Below, in pieces: positions 24,990 to 34,441 of a stretch of 64,000 nt of DNA; position 1 is the first letter of the stretch, and each line of letters begins with the position of its first letter. Source of the DNA: Paludifilum halophilum (GTDB lineage: Bacteria; Bacillota; Bacilli; Thermoactinomycetales; DSM-45169); the NCBI RefSeq assembly GCF_002245355.1, contig NZ_NOWF01000009.1, forward strand, positions 109,325 to 173,324. Reading direction: 5' to 3'. A program made the translations under genes and the position numbers. The notes under the pieces were generated by a model. It had not been told where the DNA came from and made no database searches. It was given only the letters and a program-made list of their open reading frames with translations.

Positions 24990-26306
24990 ATGGAATTCTC
25001 CTTGTTAAAAATGGTTCTGGTGGCTCTATCCACCGCCACGACCGCACTTCTCTCCTACTATGGGCGAGCTGTCTTCCATGACGGGATCCGCCCGATTATG
25101 CCCGAATTTATCGAAGGCCGGATGAAACGCCCGGAGCTGGCCTCCATCTCCTTCGGGCTAAGTGTCGGGTTTATTGCATCGGTGGGGATCGCCTTCACCC
25201 TGTCTACCCAACTGTTAAATCCCTGGCTCCTGTTTCTTCCCACGGATATTCTGGGCGTCTTCGCCACTCGAGCCTGGTTAGCCGCCCTGTTGGGAGGAAC
25301 GTGGGGCGTAGCCGTGGTGGCGGGGATATCCGTCGTCCACTCCGCCCTGACTGTTTTCCCCATCGACTTCATCGGGGCACTGGGTGAGTTGAGTTCTCCC
25401 GTTCTGGCCGGTTTTGCCCTTTTCCCCATCCTGGCCATCACCTACCAGTTCGGCTGGAAAAAAGGAGCTTTCTCCGCAGTCATCATTCTACTAGTCCGTC
25501 AAATGGTTGAGTTAAACTGGATCCTTCCAGAGGATATCCATCTGCTCCCAGAAGCGGGGCAACTCTTTGTCGGTACACTGTTGCTGGCTCTGTTCGCTCT
25601 GTGGAAAGACAGGGGAAAAACATCCTCCGAAAAGGGAGTTCATTCCATTTTTGAAAAGCGCACCCGACGGATTCTTCAGGGGTTGCCCTTCTTCGCCGTC
25701 ACTGGAGCGCTGATCGCCGCCATGGCCAATCTGGGCTACTTTGCCGGTTCTGAGGTCTCCATCTTCACTCTGCAAAAAGCCTACTCCGCCGCAGATCCCT
25801 CCCATACGCAAGCCTTGATTCAACAAGCGGCTCTCGCCGATTTTTTACGGGGGATCGGATTTGTCCCTCTGATCGTCACCACTGCATTAACCACCGGGGT
25901 CTATGGTGTCGTCGGTCTCACCTTCATCTTCCCCATTGCCTACCTGGCACCCAACGCCGTCTTCGCAGCGATTGGAGGCGCCTTGATGATTTCCCTGGAG
26001 GTCCTCATCCTGTCCAAAGCGGGGAAAGCCCTGGAAAAATTCCCTTCCCTGCGGGAGGCTTCCGACAGCATCCGAACAGCGATCACCCAGGTGATGGAAA
26101 TTGCGCTGCTCCTGGGTTCGACCCTTGCCGTCGTAAAAATGGGCGAGTTCACCGGATTCAGCATCTTCGTCGCTCTCTACGCTCTCAATGAAGTCCTGGG
26201 CCGACCGGTGGTGCGGTTGGCCGCTTCGCCCTTGGCCGCGATCCTCACCGGATTGATTCTCAATCTGCTCTACCTGCTGCAACTGTTCACACCGGCAGCC
26301 GGTTAA
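24990..26306 (+). CDS. yhfT: YhfT-family membrane transporter
   Basis: 438 residues with ten or more hydrophobic segments. It begins FSLLKMVLVALSTATTALLSYYGRAVF and carries a conserved charged loop FHDGIRPIMPEFIEGRMKRP after the first helix. YhfT is an uncharacterised inner-membrane family, tentatively an importer. The position between YhfU and the catabolic enzymes supports uptake of the operon's substrate. The hydrophilic insert near residues 205-230 (KDRGKTSSEKG) is cytoplasmic by the positive-inside rule. Confidence 0.88.
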   Translation: MEFSLLKMVLVALSTATTALLSYYGRAVFHDGIRPIMPEFIEGRMKRPELASISFGLSVGFIASVGIAFTLSTQLLNPWLLFLPTDILGVFATRAWLAALLGGTWGVAVVAGISVVHSALTVFPIDFIGALGELSSPVLAGFALFPILAITYQFGWKKGAFSAVIILLVRQMVELNWILPEDIHLLPEAGQLFVGTLLLALFALWKDRGKTSSEKGVHSIFEKRTRRILQGLPFFAVTGALIAAMANLGYFAGSEVSIFTLQKAYSAADPSHTQALIQQAALADFLRGIGFVPLIVTTALTTGVYGVVGLTFIFPIAYLAPNAVFAAIGGALMISLEVLILSKAGKALEKFPSLREASDSIRTAITQVMEIALLLGSTLAVVKMGEFTGFSIFVALYALNEVLGRPVVRLAASPLAAILTGLILNLLYLLQLFTPAAG

Positions 26307-26340
26307 GTTCACCGACTTGAACCGGAAAGGAGATGACACC

Positions 26341-27258
26341 GTGAGTCAACAAATCCGGACCGTCACCGGCGACATCCCCCCGGACCGCTTCGGGCCCGCT
26401 ATGATCCACGAGCACATGGTTCTGGACCTTTCCCGCATCCGGGGAGACCGTAATGCCGTCCTGTACGATTCTGCCTTCTTGAACCGGGAACTGAACCGTT
26501 TGAGGAAAGTCGGTTGCGGCGGGATTGTCGAAGTGACCAACCGCGGAATGGGCCGAGAAGTTCGCTCTTTAAAAACCTTATCGAAACGGCACGGAATCCC
26601 GATCGTGGCATCCACCGGCTATTATAAGCAAACCTATTACACCGAAGAAGTATTCCAAAAAAGTGAAGAGGAACTGTCGGAAATATTCATCTCCGAACTG
26701 ACAGAGGGGATCCGAGATACACAGATCCGGGCCGGAATCATCGCCGAAATCGGCTCCAGCCTGAACGAAATCACCGAACATGAAGAAAAGGTATTCCGGG
26801 CGGCAATTCAGGGGCAAAAAGCGACCGGGGCTCCTTTGAGTACCCACTGTGAATTGGGGACGATGGGGCCGGCCCAACTGCGGTTGTTCACCCAAACCGG
26901 CGCCAATACCGCCAAGATATCCATCGGACACCAAGATCTGAACGGGAACCGGGAAGAGCATGATGCACTGCTCCGAACCGGATGCTACATCCAATTTGAC
27001 ACTATCGGAAAAAACCACTACCGATCCGACCATGACCGCATCGAAGATCTGCTCCGGCTGTTGGACCGGGGATACGGGAATCAGTTGATGCTCTCCTGCG
27101 ACATTACGAAACAATCCTATTGGAAAGTGAACGGCGGTTTCGGCTATGAATATCTCTTCAGTACCTTTTTACCGGAACTAAGACGACAGGGGGTCAGTCG
27201 GAAAGAAATCGAAGCCATGATGGTACACAATCCACAACGCTTTCTCGCTTTTGCCTGA
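26341..27258 (+). CDS. php: PHP phosphotriesterase-homology protein (YhfV)
   Basis: 305 residues of the amidohydrolase superfamily. Metal ligands are visible: HEHMVLDL (residues about 22-29), histidines in STHCELG and IGHQDLNG, and an aspartate in SCDITKQ. The bridging lysine of phosphotriesterases is replaced by glutamate (AEIGSSLNE), as in E. coli Php. The family contains phosphotriesterase-like lactonases, so a lactone or phosphorylated lactone is the likely kind of substrate. The GTG at 26341, behind AAAGGAGATG, is preferred to an upstream ATG that overlaps that site. Confidence 0.9.
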   Translation: MSQQIRTVTGDIPPDRFGPAMIHEHMVLDLSRIRGDRNAVLYDSAFLNRELNRLRKVGCGGIVEVTNRGMGREVRSLKTLSKRHGIPIVASTGYYKQTYYTEEVFQKSEEELSEIFISELTEGIRDTQIRAGIIAEIGSSLNEITEHEEKVFRAAIQGQKATGAPLSTHCELGTMGPAQLRLFTQTGANTAKISIGHQDLNGNREEHDALLRTGCYIQFDTIGKNHYRSDHDRIEDLLRLLDRGYGNQLMLSCDITKQSYWKVNGGFGYEYLFSTFLPELRRQGVSRKEIEAMMVHNPQRFLAFA

Positions 27259-27273
27259 AAGAGGGGGAACAGG

Positions 27274-28386
27274 ATGATGAAGCCGTCGATCTTGGATGAT
27301 ATGACGATCGATCAAGCCAAAGAATTGCAGTTTCGGCTGGTTAGCGCCATTGCCCGGGAATTCAGCGGCCATGAATTTTTCCGACAAGGGGACGTCGGTG
27401 TCGTTCCGGCGACAGGAAGGCCGGTTCAGACAGCCAAGGTGGAGCAAGTGCTGGCCCATCTGTTTCAGTCCCAGGCCTGCGCTTTGGCTCGGGGAGCCGG
27501 AACCGGAGCGATCCGTTCCCTATTGAGCGCCCTCCTGGAACCGGGGGACTCCCTGATCGTCCATACCGCACCTGTCTACACCACCACACGGGAAACCTTC
27601 CGTATGATGGGGCTGAAATTCCGGACCGTCGATTTCAACGATTCAGACTCCCTCCACCGCTTTTTGCAGGAGGACCGCCGATCCCGCTTGTTCTATGTTC
27701 AACACTCCCGGCAACAGCCAAATGATACCTACGACCTGAAAACGACTATCGGTATGGTTCGTCGGGTTCGCCCCGACCTGCCTGTCGTGGTCGACGACAA
27801 CTACACCGCATGTAAGGTACCTCACATCGGAGTGGAGCTGGGAGCTTCCTACTCCTGTTTTTCCGGGTTCAAACTTCTGGGACCCCCGGGAATTGGAATC
27901 GTAGTCGGAAATGAGGAAGCCGTAAAAACCATCCGGCGTCGCAATTACTCCGGCGGAGGACAGGTACAGGGATATGAAGCGATGGAACTGCTTCGATCCC
28001 TGGTGACAGCCCCGGTCGCCATCGCTGTCCAGACGGAGCAAGTCAACCGCCTGCATCGGATGCTGAACAGCGGCCGCATTTCCGGGATCAAACAGGCGGT
28101 CATCACCCATTCCCAATCCAAAAACGTGATCGTCGAACTGGATCGGCCGATCGCCCCGGAAGTGATCAAAGCCAGTGAAAAATACGGGGCGGCTGTCTAC
28201 CCCGTCGGCGCAGAATCCCGGTTTGAAATCCTTCCGATGATCTATCGGGTATCAGGGACGTTTTTGGAAACCCGGCCGGAGCTGGCAAAGACCGGAATCC
28301 GCATCAACCCGATGCGCGCCGGAGCAGACTTGACCCTGGAGATTCTGAAAAGGGCCATCGCTGATGAAACCGGGGAGAGGGGCTGA
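27274..28386 (+). CDS. yhfS: YhfS-family PLP enzyme (fold type I)
   Basis: 370 residues resembling aminotransferase/cysteine-desulfurase or selenocysteine-synthase-like enzymes. A GAGTGAIRS phosphate-binding turn lies near residue 73, and the PVVVDDNYT aspartate near 172 pairs with the PLP ring. The lysine in CFSGFKLLGPPG near 200 would form the Schiff base. The reaction is unknown; a transamination or beta/gamma-elimination is likely for the fold. It starts 15 bases after php behind GAGGGGG. Confidence 0.88.
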   Translation: MMKPSILDDMTIDQAKELQFRLVSAIAREFSGHEFFRQGDVGVVPATGRPVQTAKVEQVLAHLFQSQACALARGAGTGAIRSLLSALLEPGDSLIVHTAPVYTTTRETFRMMGLKFRTVDFNDSDSLHRFLQEDRRSRLFYVQHSRQQPNDTYDLKTTIGMVRRVRPDLPVVVDDNYTACKVPHIGVELGASYSCFSGFKLLGPPGIGIVVGNEEAVKTIRRRNYSGGGQVQGYEAMELLRSLVTAPVAIAVQTEQVNRLHRMLNSGRISGIKQAVITHSQSKNVIVELDRPIAPEVIKASEKYGAAVYPVGAESRFEILPMIYRVSGTFLETRPELAKTGIRINPMRAGADLTLEILKRAIADETGERG

Positions 28387-28387
28387 C

Positions 28388-29554
28388 ATGTTTCTTCCAG
28401 TCACTATATCCCGAAATCCGCAATTGATCGAATGGGCCGTTCACTGGCACCGAACGGGAAAAATCCGGCCCAACACTTACGTCCTCGATCTGGATGCGAT
28501 CGAATACAACACCCGATGCCTGGCAAAAGCCGCGCGATATCACGGTATTCAACTTTACATGATGACCAAGCAGATCGGGCGCAACCCTGAAGCGGCCCAA
28601 GCGATCGCAAAAAACGGAATCCACAAAGCCGTTGCCGTGGATCCCTGGGAAGCCCTTCATTTGGCCAAAGCCGGGATCGAGCTGGGAAATGTCGGGCATC
28701 TGGTTCAAATCCCCTCTTCGATGGTGGAGGAAGTAGTCTCATGCCGTCCGGAAGTGATAACCGTCTATTCCGTAGAAAAAGCGGCGGAAATTTCCCGGGC
28801 CGCCCAAAAACAGGGGCGGGTACAGGAAATCCTGTTGAAGGTCACGGGTGAAGGGGATGTAGTCTATGAAGGACAGTGGGGCGGATTTCGTGAGACCGAG
28901 CTTCTCGCCGAACTCCGGGGGATCGAGTCGCTCCCCGGCGTCTCTCTCGCCGGAGTCACCGCCTTTCCCTGTCTCCTGTACGACGGGCAAAAGGCAGTTC
29001 CCACACCCAATGCTCAAACGCTCTTACGGTGTGCCCGAAAGCTGGAACAAAAACAAAAGCATCCCTTGAAACAGATCAATGCCCCCAGCGTAACCGCCTA
29101 TACCACATTGCCCCTGCTGAAGAAGATGGGGGCGACCCATGGAGAACCCGGCCACGCTTTGACGGGAACCACTCCCCTGCACCGACACCCGGGGCAAAAA
29201 GAAATTCCCGCCATGGTTTATATCAGTGAAATCTCCCATATCGATGAAAAAATCGCCTACGCCTACAGTGGAGGCCATTATCGCCGTTCCCGGGTTCAAG
29301 AAGCCTTGGTGGGAAAAACCTTCGACCGGATGAAGACACGACCGGCTCGAACGCTGGATCTCGCTCCGGATGCCATCGACTACTATACGGGCCTGCAACC
29401 CGACGGACCGGTGGAAGTAGGGGACACTGTCGTCTATGCTTTTCGCACGCAAATTTTTGTCACCCGCAGTGAAGTGGCAGTCATATCCGGACTACAAACC
29501 GGGCGTCCTCAAATCCGGGGCTTGTATGACAGTTCGGGGAAACAAATCCGTTGA
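28388..29554 (+). CDS. yhfX: YhfX-family PLP enzyme (alanine-racemase fold)
   Basis: 388 residues of the fold-type III PLP family. The presumed PLP lysine is in LYMMTKQIGRNPEA near residue 60. The C-terminal domain (GDTVVYAFRTQIFVTRSEVAVI) is the beta-sandwich typical of alanine racemases and D-amino-acid lyases. With YhfS it makes two PLP enzymes in one pathway, which suggests an amino acid or amino sugar with defined stereochemistry as substrate. The ATG at 28388, one base after the yhfS stop and behind GGAGAGGGG, is chosen. Confidence 0.88.
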   Translation: MFLPVTISRNPQLIEWAVHWHRTGKIRPNTYVLDLDAIEYNTRCLAKAARYHGIQLYMMTKQIGRNPEAAQAIAKNGIHKAVAVDPWEALHLAKAGIELGNVGHLVQIPSSMVEEVVSCRPEVITVYSVEKAAEISRAAQKQGRVQEILLKVTGEGDVVYEGQWGGFRETELLAELRGIESLPGVSLAGVTAFPCLLYDGQKAVPTPNAQTLLRCARKLEQKQKHPLKQINAPSVTAYTTLPLLKKMGATHGEPGHALTGTTPLHRHPGQKEIPAMVYISEISHIDEKIAYAYSGGHYRRSRVQEALVGKTFDRMKTRPARTLDLAPDAIDYYTGLQPDGPVEVGDTVVYAFRTQIFVTRSEVAVISGLQTGRPQIRGLYDSSGKQIR

Positions 29555-29571
29555 GCAAAGGTGGGATGACC

Positions 29572-30795
29572 ATGAAAAAAAGGGCCATTCTGCTGATCCT
29601 GGACAGCTTGGGCGTCGGGGCCATGGACGATGTTCCGAAAAGACGTCCTCAAGATCAGGGAGCCCATACGTTCCGCCATATTCTCGACCGTGCAGAATCG
29701 ATGGACATTCCCTGTCTGGAATGGTTGGGGATCAATCGCCTGCTAAATCATCCCCGACTTGAAACAACCGGAGAAATGGCCAGCTGGGGAACGTTCCGAC
29801 TGCAACACGAGGGAGCGGACAGCTACGCCGGCCATCAGGAAATCATGGGCACCCGTCCCCGTACCCCTGTGTTACAGCCTTTTATTCAAGTCATGAAACC
29901 GGTAAAAAAATCCTTGGAAAACAAAGGATATCGGGTTGAAATTCCCGAACCGGATCGGCCTTTTCTCTGGGTGGAGGGCGCCGTTGTGATCGGAGACAAC
30001 ATGGAAACCGATTACGGGCAAATTTACAACGTCAGCGGCGCCCTGGATCATATCCCCTTCGAAGAGGTTCTGCGGATCGGACAGATTGTCCGCCGGAAAG
30101 TCCGGGTGAACCGGGTGATCGCCCTCGGAGGAAAAAATGTCAGCCCCGAGCAACTCCTTCACAGCATCGAACGTCGATACGACGGTCTGATCGGAGTCCA
30201 TTCCCCTAAATCCGGAATTTATCGGAAGGGATATCAAGCCCGGCACCTGGGATACGGTGTCGATTCCGGCCGGCAAATCCCCGGTATTCTGATCCGAAAT
30301 GGTTGGAAGGTGGACCTGATCGGTAAAATGCAAGATGTGATCACCTGTGACGGAGCCGGTGCCTACCCCGGAGTCAAAACCGACCGGGTGATGGAAACCT
30401 TGTTGTCCCGTCTAAGGGACATGGAGCAGGGCCTGGTGGCCGCCACTGTCCAAGAGACAGACCTGGCGGGACACGCCCAAGATGTCGACCGATACGCCTA
30501 TACCATCATGCAGGTTGACAGATACCTGAAATCCGTCCTGGAGGAGATGGAACACGAAGACCTGCTGTTGATCAGCGCCGACCACGGTAATGATCCCACC
30601 ATCGGCCACAGTCAACATACTCGGGAAAAAACCTTCCTCCTGGCCTACGGCAAAAACCAGACCGCCGTTTCCCTCGGCGAACGATCCACCCTGTCCGACC
30701 TGGCCGCCACCCTGGCCCAATTCTTCGAAGTCCCATCCCCGGAAAACGGAACCGGATTCTACCATGCCATCCCGAAAGAAAAACCGTCACCCTAA
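29572..30795 (+). CDS. yhfW: YhfW-family phosphopentomutase-like metalloenzyme
   Basis: 407 residues of the alkaline-phosphatase superfamily, related to phosphopentomutase (DeoB). The first metal aspartate is in LLILDSLGVGAMDD. The later ligands are in ISADHGNDPTIGHSQHTREK. The cap domain lies between about 90 and 300, with the family-like motif YAGHQEIMGTRP near 85. The real substrate is unknown. ATG 29572 follows AAAGGTGG; an overlapping TTG start at 29551 lacks a good site. It is the last gene of the operon, ended by the hairpin at 30855. Confidence 0.88.
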   Translation: MKKRAILLILDSLGVGAMDDVPKRRPQDQGAHTFRHILDRAESMDIPCLEWLGINRLLNHPRLETTGEMASWGTFRLQHEGADSYAGHQEIMGTRPRTPVLQPFIQVMKPVKKSLENKGYRVEIPEPDRPFLWVEGAVVIGDNMETDYGQIYNVSGALDHIPFEEVLRIGQIVRRKVRVNRVIALGGKNVSPEQLLHSIERRYDGLIGVHSPKSGIYRKGYQARHLGYGVDSGRQIPGILIRNGWKVDLIGKMQDVITCDGAGAYPGVKTDRVMETLLSRLRDMEQGLVAATVQETDLAGHAQDVDRYAYTIMQVDRYLKSVLEEMEHEDLLLISADHGNDPTIGHSQHTREKTFLLAYGKNQTAVSLGERSTLSDLAATLAQFFEVPSPENGTGFYHAIPKEKPSP

Positions 30796-30854
30796 AGCAC
30801 GGGGCATAGCGAGACCCGGGAGCGAAGCGACCGCGGCGAGACTTTCGGCGATTG

Positions 30855-30885
30855 ACCGGACACGCTCTAATCCGTCCGGTTTTAT
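30855..30885 (+). terminator. Terminator of the yhf operon
   Basis: Arms ACCGGAC / GTCCGGT followed by TTTTATG, about 60 bases after the yhfW stop. Confidence 0.7.
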
Positions 30886-30901
30886 GCGGCTGTCAATGAA
30901 A

Positions 30902-30933
30902 GAACCCATGGACTCAGCAGAGACCATGGGTTC
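30902..30933 (-). terminator. Terminator of the EmrAB-type operon
   Basis: A 10-base perfect inverted repeat GAACCCATGG / CCATGGGTTC; on the minus strand it is followed by TTTCATT, 9 bases after the exporter stop codon. Confidence 0.78.
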
Positions 30934-30941
30934 GGTGATGA

Positions 30942-32549
30942 TCAAGAAGCTGGTTGCTCCATCTTGGTCGGCTGTGCTTCCGGTCGCTCCTTCGAATGCG
31001 GCGAACGATCCTTCCGTACATCACGGAGGAAGAAACTGAGGATCAAACCCAGGATGGTAAATCCGGTCGCCCATAGAAAAGCATCGTTGATCCCCATCAC
31101 CGCCGCCTGTTTCTGGGCTTCTCCCGTGAGAAGCATGTTCAACGCTTCCCGGGAGGAGTCAGCCGGCAACCCGACGGTTTCGGCAAACTGCTGAAGACGG
31201 CTCAGATATGTTTGACTGAATCCCGCATCAAACAAGGTCATTTGTTCGCTCAGTTTTCCGGCGTGCGCATTCATCTGTGTGGTGTAAATGGTTGTCAGCA
31301 AAGCAGTACCGACGGAACCGGAGACTTGCCGCATCGTGTTGGTCATGGCATTGCCGTGACTGTTGGATTGTTCCGGAAGTTGGTTCAATCCGGCTGTCAT
31401 AATAGGCATCATCAACAGAGACATCCCGAAGGCCCTGACGGTGTAAAGCAGGATGACATGGCTGTATCCGGTCTCCAAGGTAATATGGGTAAACTGGAAC
31501 GTGGTCACCGCCGTAACCGTCAATCCGACAATGGCCAGGGGACGCGGACCGAACCGATCAAACAACGCCCCTGAAACGGGTGACATCAATCCCATCACCA
31601 CAGCCCCCGGCAACATCAACAACCCGGATTCAAGCGGAGTAAACCCGCGCAGGTTTTGTAAGTAGATCGGCAATAAAAACATACCGGCATACAGAGCCAT
31701 CGTAATGATGGCGTTAATGATCACGGACAGGGTGAACATGTCGTACTTAAACACCCGAAAGTCGAGTAACGGTTCCTCCACGCTCAGTTGGCGGATCACA
31801 AACAAAACCAGTGAAAAAGCGCCGATGACCAGACTGGAAACGACCGTAGCACTGTCCCAACCGTTGTTGCCCGCTTCGCTGAACCCGTACAAGATTCCGC
31901 CGAAACCGATGACGGATGTGATGATCCCGTACAGATCCAGGGGAATTTTGCGCCGGGTACCGACATTTTTCATCAAGAGAGCCGCCAGGATGATGGAGAT
32001 GACCCCCAAGACGACCATCCCATGGAAGAGAATCCGCCAGGAAAATTGTTCAATCACCCAGCCGGACAGTGTCGGACCCACAGCCGGAGCAAACATCATC
32101 CCGATTCCGAGGATGCCCATCCCCCGGCCTCTCAGTTCCGGGGGAAAGACAAACAGGATGACATTCATCACCAGAGGCATCAAAACCCCCGCCCCCACAG
32201 ACTGAATTAAGCGCCCGGTCAGCATCACCGGAAAGTTGGGGGCGATCCCGCACAAAAAGGAACCCACGGTAAAGAATAACAAGGAAACAGTGAATAGTTT
32301 TCTCGTGCCGAAGGTCTCCATCAGATAGGCGGAAATGGGAATCAGGACCCCGTTGACGAGCATGTACCCGGTCATCAACCATTGAGCGGTGTTGGCAGTG
32401 ACACCGAAGTCATTGATCAAACGGGGAATGGCTACGTTCAGCAGGGTCTGGTTGAGAATCGCCAAAAACATTCCCATCATACAGACCGCCAACAAAGGAA
32501 TGTACCCAGCTAAACCTTGGTTTTGATTCGGGGGATTTTGCGCACTCAC
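30942..32549 (-). CDS. MFS drug exporter, EmrB/QacA family (14 TM)
   Basis: About 535 residues with fourteen hydrophobic segments. DHA2-family landmarks are ILNQTLLNVAIP in the first helix, the ETFGTRKLF loop between helices 2 and 3, and GPTLSGWVIEQFSWRILF (motif C region). It exports hydrophobic compounds, working with the membrane-fusion-type adaptors encoded upstream. A GTG at 32600 overlaps the adaptor stop codon. But AAAGGAGG lies nine bases before GTG 32549, which is therefore preferred. It is the last gene of a MarR-controlled operon. Confidence 0.92.
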   Translation of the reverse strand: MSAQNPPNQNQGLAGYIPLLAVCMMGMFLAILNQTLLNVAIPRLINDFGVTANTAQWLMTGYMLVNGVLIPISAYLMETFGTRKLFTVSLLFFTVGSFLCGIAPNFPVMLTGRLIQSVGAGVLMPLVMNVILFVFPPELRGRGMGILGIGMMFAPAVGPTLSGWVIEQFSWRILFHGMVVLGVISIILAALLMKNVGTRRKIPLDLYGIITSVIGFGGILYGFSEAGNNGWDSATVVSSLVIGAFSLVLFVIRQLSVEEPLLDFRVFKYDMFTLSVIINAIITMALYAGMFLLPIYLQNLRGFTPLESGLLMLPGAVVMGLMSPVSGALFDRFGPRPLAIVGLTVTAVTTFQFTHITLETGYSHVILLYTVRAFGMSLLMMPIMTAGLNQLPEQSNSHGNAMTNTMRQVSGSVGTALLTTIYTTQMNAHAGKLSEQMTLFDAGFSQTYLSRLQQFAETVGLPADSSREALNMLLTGEAQKQAAVMGINDAFLWATGFTILGLILSFFLRDVRKDRSPHSKERPEAQPTKMEQPAS

Positions 32550-32596
32550 AGGCTGGAACCTCCTTTCTCTTTCAATGGCGGTCCAGCGGAACCGAT

Positions 32597-33235
32597 TCAC
32601 CGATCAATAGAAACGGTGGCGTTCATTCCGGGGACGAGACCCTCCGGGTATTCATCCATGGAAATGTGAACCGGAATCCGTTGCACCACCTTGGTGTAAT
32701 CCCCGCTGGCATTTTGCTGGGGCATCAAGGAAAAGGTGGAGACCGTAGCGAGTCCGGTCTGTTCCACTTGACCTTTTATCGTGGTATCGGATTGCGCATC
32801 GATCGAGATATCGACTTCGGCTCCCTCTTTGACATCCTGAATCTCTGTTTCTTCGATATTGGCCACAATGTAAAGTTCGTCCATATCCACCAAGCTGCCG
32901 AGGGGCTGACCCGGAGTGATCATTTGTCCTTTCTTCCCTTGGTTCTGCACGATCGTACCGTCCTTCGGCGCCTTGATATCGGAGGTTTGACCGTCAGCTC
33001 CCTTCACCTGACCGATCACATCCCCTTTTTGAAAGGTGCTCCCTTCTTTTCCTTTCCAACGAACCAGTTGGCCCGGGGTACTGGCGGAGAGTGTCATAAG
33101 ACCCCCTTGAACCTGGGCATCATCCGTCTTTACAAAATGAGTCTGTTGATAATAATAGTAGTACCCGCCCAGGCTGGCACCGACAATAATCAGCAAAAGC
33201 ACGACATTGATCAGGATGAGACGAGACGTTTTCAC
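32597..33235 (-). CDS. HlyD/EmrA-type adaptor protein (second copy)
   Basis: 212 residues: one N-terminal membrane helix (about 6-28), then a lipoyl-like/barrel-sandwich domain (TDDAQVQGGLMTLSASTPGQLV; GSTFQKGDVIGQV) and a beta-barrel ending NATVSIDR. It is shorter than E. coli EmrA because the long coiled coil is missing, as is common in Gram-positive bacteria without an outer membrane. The GTG start follows GGAGGAGC. It lies 29 bases after a second, related adaptor gene. Confidence 0.88.
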   Translation of the reverse strand: MKTSRLILINVVLLLIIVGASLGGYYYYYQQTHFVKTDDAQVQGGLMTLSASTPGQLVRWKGKEGSTFQKGDVIGQVKGADGQTSDIKAPKDGTIVQNQGKKGQMITPGQPLGSLVDMDELYIVANIEETEIQDVKEGAEVDISIDAQSDTTIKGQVEQTGLATVSTFSLMPQQNASGDYTKVVQRIPVHISMDEYPEGLVPGMNATVSIDR

Positions 33236-33264
33236 TTCAGCTGCTCCTCCTTTCGGTTATTCCG

Positions 33265-33936
33265 TTAACGGTGGATGGATACCGTCGCATTCATACCTGG
33301 AATCGCCCGTTTCCCCTCCCAACCATCGAGCCGAACCCGTACCGGCACTCGCTGCACTTCCGCGGCGGAAGAACCGGACGAACGGAGCGATGAGTCTCCA
33401 GAAGGGTTACCCGCCACAGTTCCGATCCGGCTGACCGTCCCGCTGAAGGCTGTGTCCGGATAAGCATCCAGGGAAACATCCACGGACTGATCTTTATGAA
33501 CTTCCCGGATTTGATCCTCGTCGATATAAGCCTGAATATAGGGATGCGAAAGATCCGCCACCATAGCCAGGGGCATCCCCGAAACCGCCGCCTGTCCCGA
33601 GACAGCCCTGGACCGGATCACGACGCCGTCGATCGGGGAACGAATCTGGCGGGAAGACAGCTCCTCCTGTTCACCCGGTTGTTGACCCGTCGTCTGCATT
33701 CGGGAATTTTTTTGGACCCCCAGGACATCATTCGCCTTCACCCGGTCGCCAGTTTTTACTTTCCACTGACTCAGTCTGCCGGTGGCCTCCGGTGTGATGG
33801 TGACCGTCTCCGCCTCCACCCGGGCATTATCCGTGATGATATAGCTGGCCTGCCGGTGAGCATAATACGTTCCGCCTCCTACAGCGGCCGCCAAAAATAC
33901 CAGCACAAACAAGGTTATCCATCCCTTGCGCTTCAT
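33265..33936 (-). CDS. HlyD/EmrA-type adaptor protein (first copy)
   Basis: 223 residues with an N-terminal membrane helix (about 6-28) and the same barrel-sandwich and barrel domains as the next gene (ITDNARVEAETVTITPEATGRL; IRSPIDGVVI; GMNATVSIHR). A Ser/Gly-rich insert lies near residues 175-190. Its start overlaps the marR stop by 4 bases (ATGA), so it is coupled to the regulator. Why the exporter has two adaptors is unclear. Confidence 0.88.
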   Translation of the reverse strand: MKRKGWITLFVLVFLAAAVGGGTYYAHRQASYIITDNARVEAETVTITPEATGRLSQWKVKTGDRVKANDVLGVQKNSRMQTTGQQPGEQEELSSRQIRSPIDGVVIRSRAVSGQAAVSGMPLAMVADLSHPYIQAYIDEDQIREVHKDQSVDVSLDAYPDTAFSGTVSRIGTVAGNPSGDSSLRSSGSSAAEVQRVPVRVRLDGWEGKRAIPGMNATVSIHR

Positions 33937-34397
33937 GATGGATCCCCCTCCGGCGAAGAGTCGGCACCCTCCTCCAATACTTGAAGGAATTTACGGAGCT
34001 GAATAACCAGAAGTTCTGCATCCTCCGGATCCATTTGACGGAGGATGTTTTTAAAGGATTCCGTATTGAGTGCCGGAACCCGGTCAACCAGCTCCCGACC
34101 TTTCGGAGTCAAATCGATCCAGACGACCCGCCGATCCTTGTCATCCCGTTGCCGTTGAACCAATTCGGAATGTTCCAATCGATCCACAATCCCGCTGACG
34201 GAACTGGTGGTCATCCCGGCTTTCTCACTCAGATCGGCCAGGGACTGCCGTCCCTCAAAGCCTAACGTCCGCAGGATCGCACTTTGCGGAACCGTCAGAT
34301 CATATTTCTTTAACTCTTGGAACGCTCTCTGCTTCAACGCCCGAGTGCTCCGGCGCAAGAGAAAGATCAATTCATCGATTCGTTCTTCTTTCTGCAT
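33933..34397 (-). CDS. MarR-family repressor
   Basis: 154 residues with the MarR winged helix: LTVPQSAILRTL, then QSLADLSEKAGMTTSSVSGIVDRLE as recognition helix, and the wing QRDDKDRRVVWIDLT. A helical dimerisation tail ends the protein. It is the first gene of the exporter operon. Two similar palindromes (34442-34453 and 34472-34483) lie across its promoter, so it presumably represses its own operon until an exported compound binds. GGGGTGGAG precedes the ATG. Confidence 0.92.
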   Translation of the reverse strand: MQKEERIDELIFLLRRSTRALKQRAFQELKKYDLTVPQSAILRTLGFEGRQSLADLSEKAGMTTSSVSGIVDRLEHSELVQRQRDDKDRRVVWIDLTPKGRELVDRVPALNTESFKNILRQMDPEDAELLVIQLRKFLQVLEEGADSSPEGDPS

Positions 34398-34441
34398 GAC
34401 TCCACCCCTTTCTCTTCCATTATCCTTGGCAAGGCAAAAAT

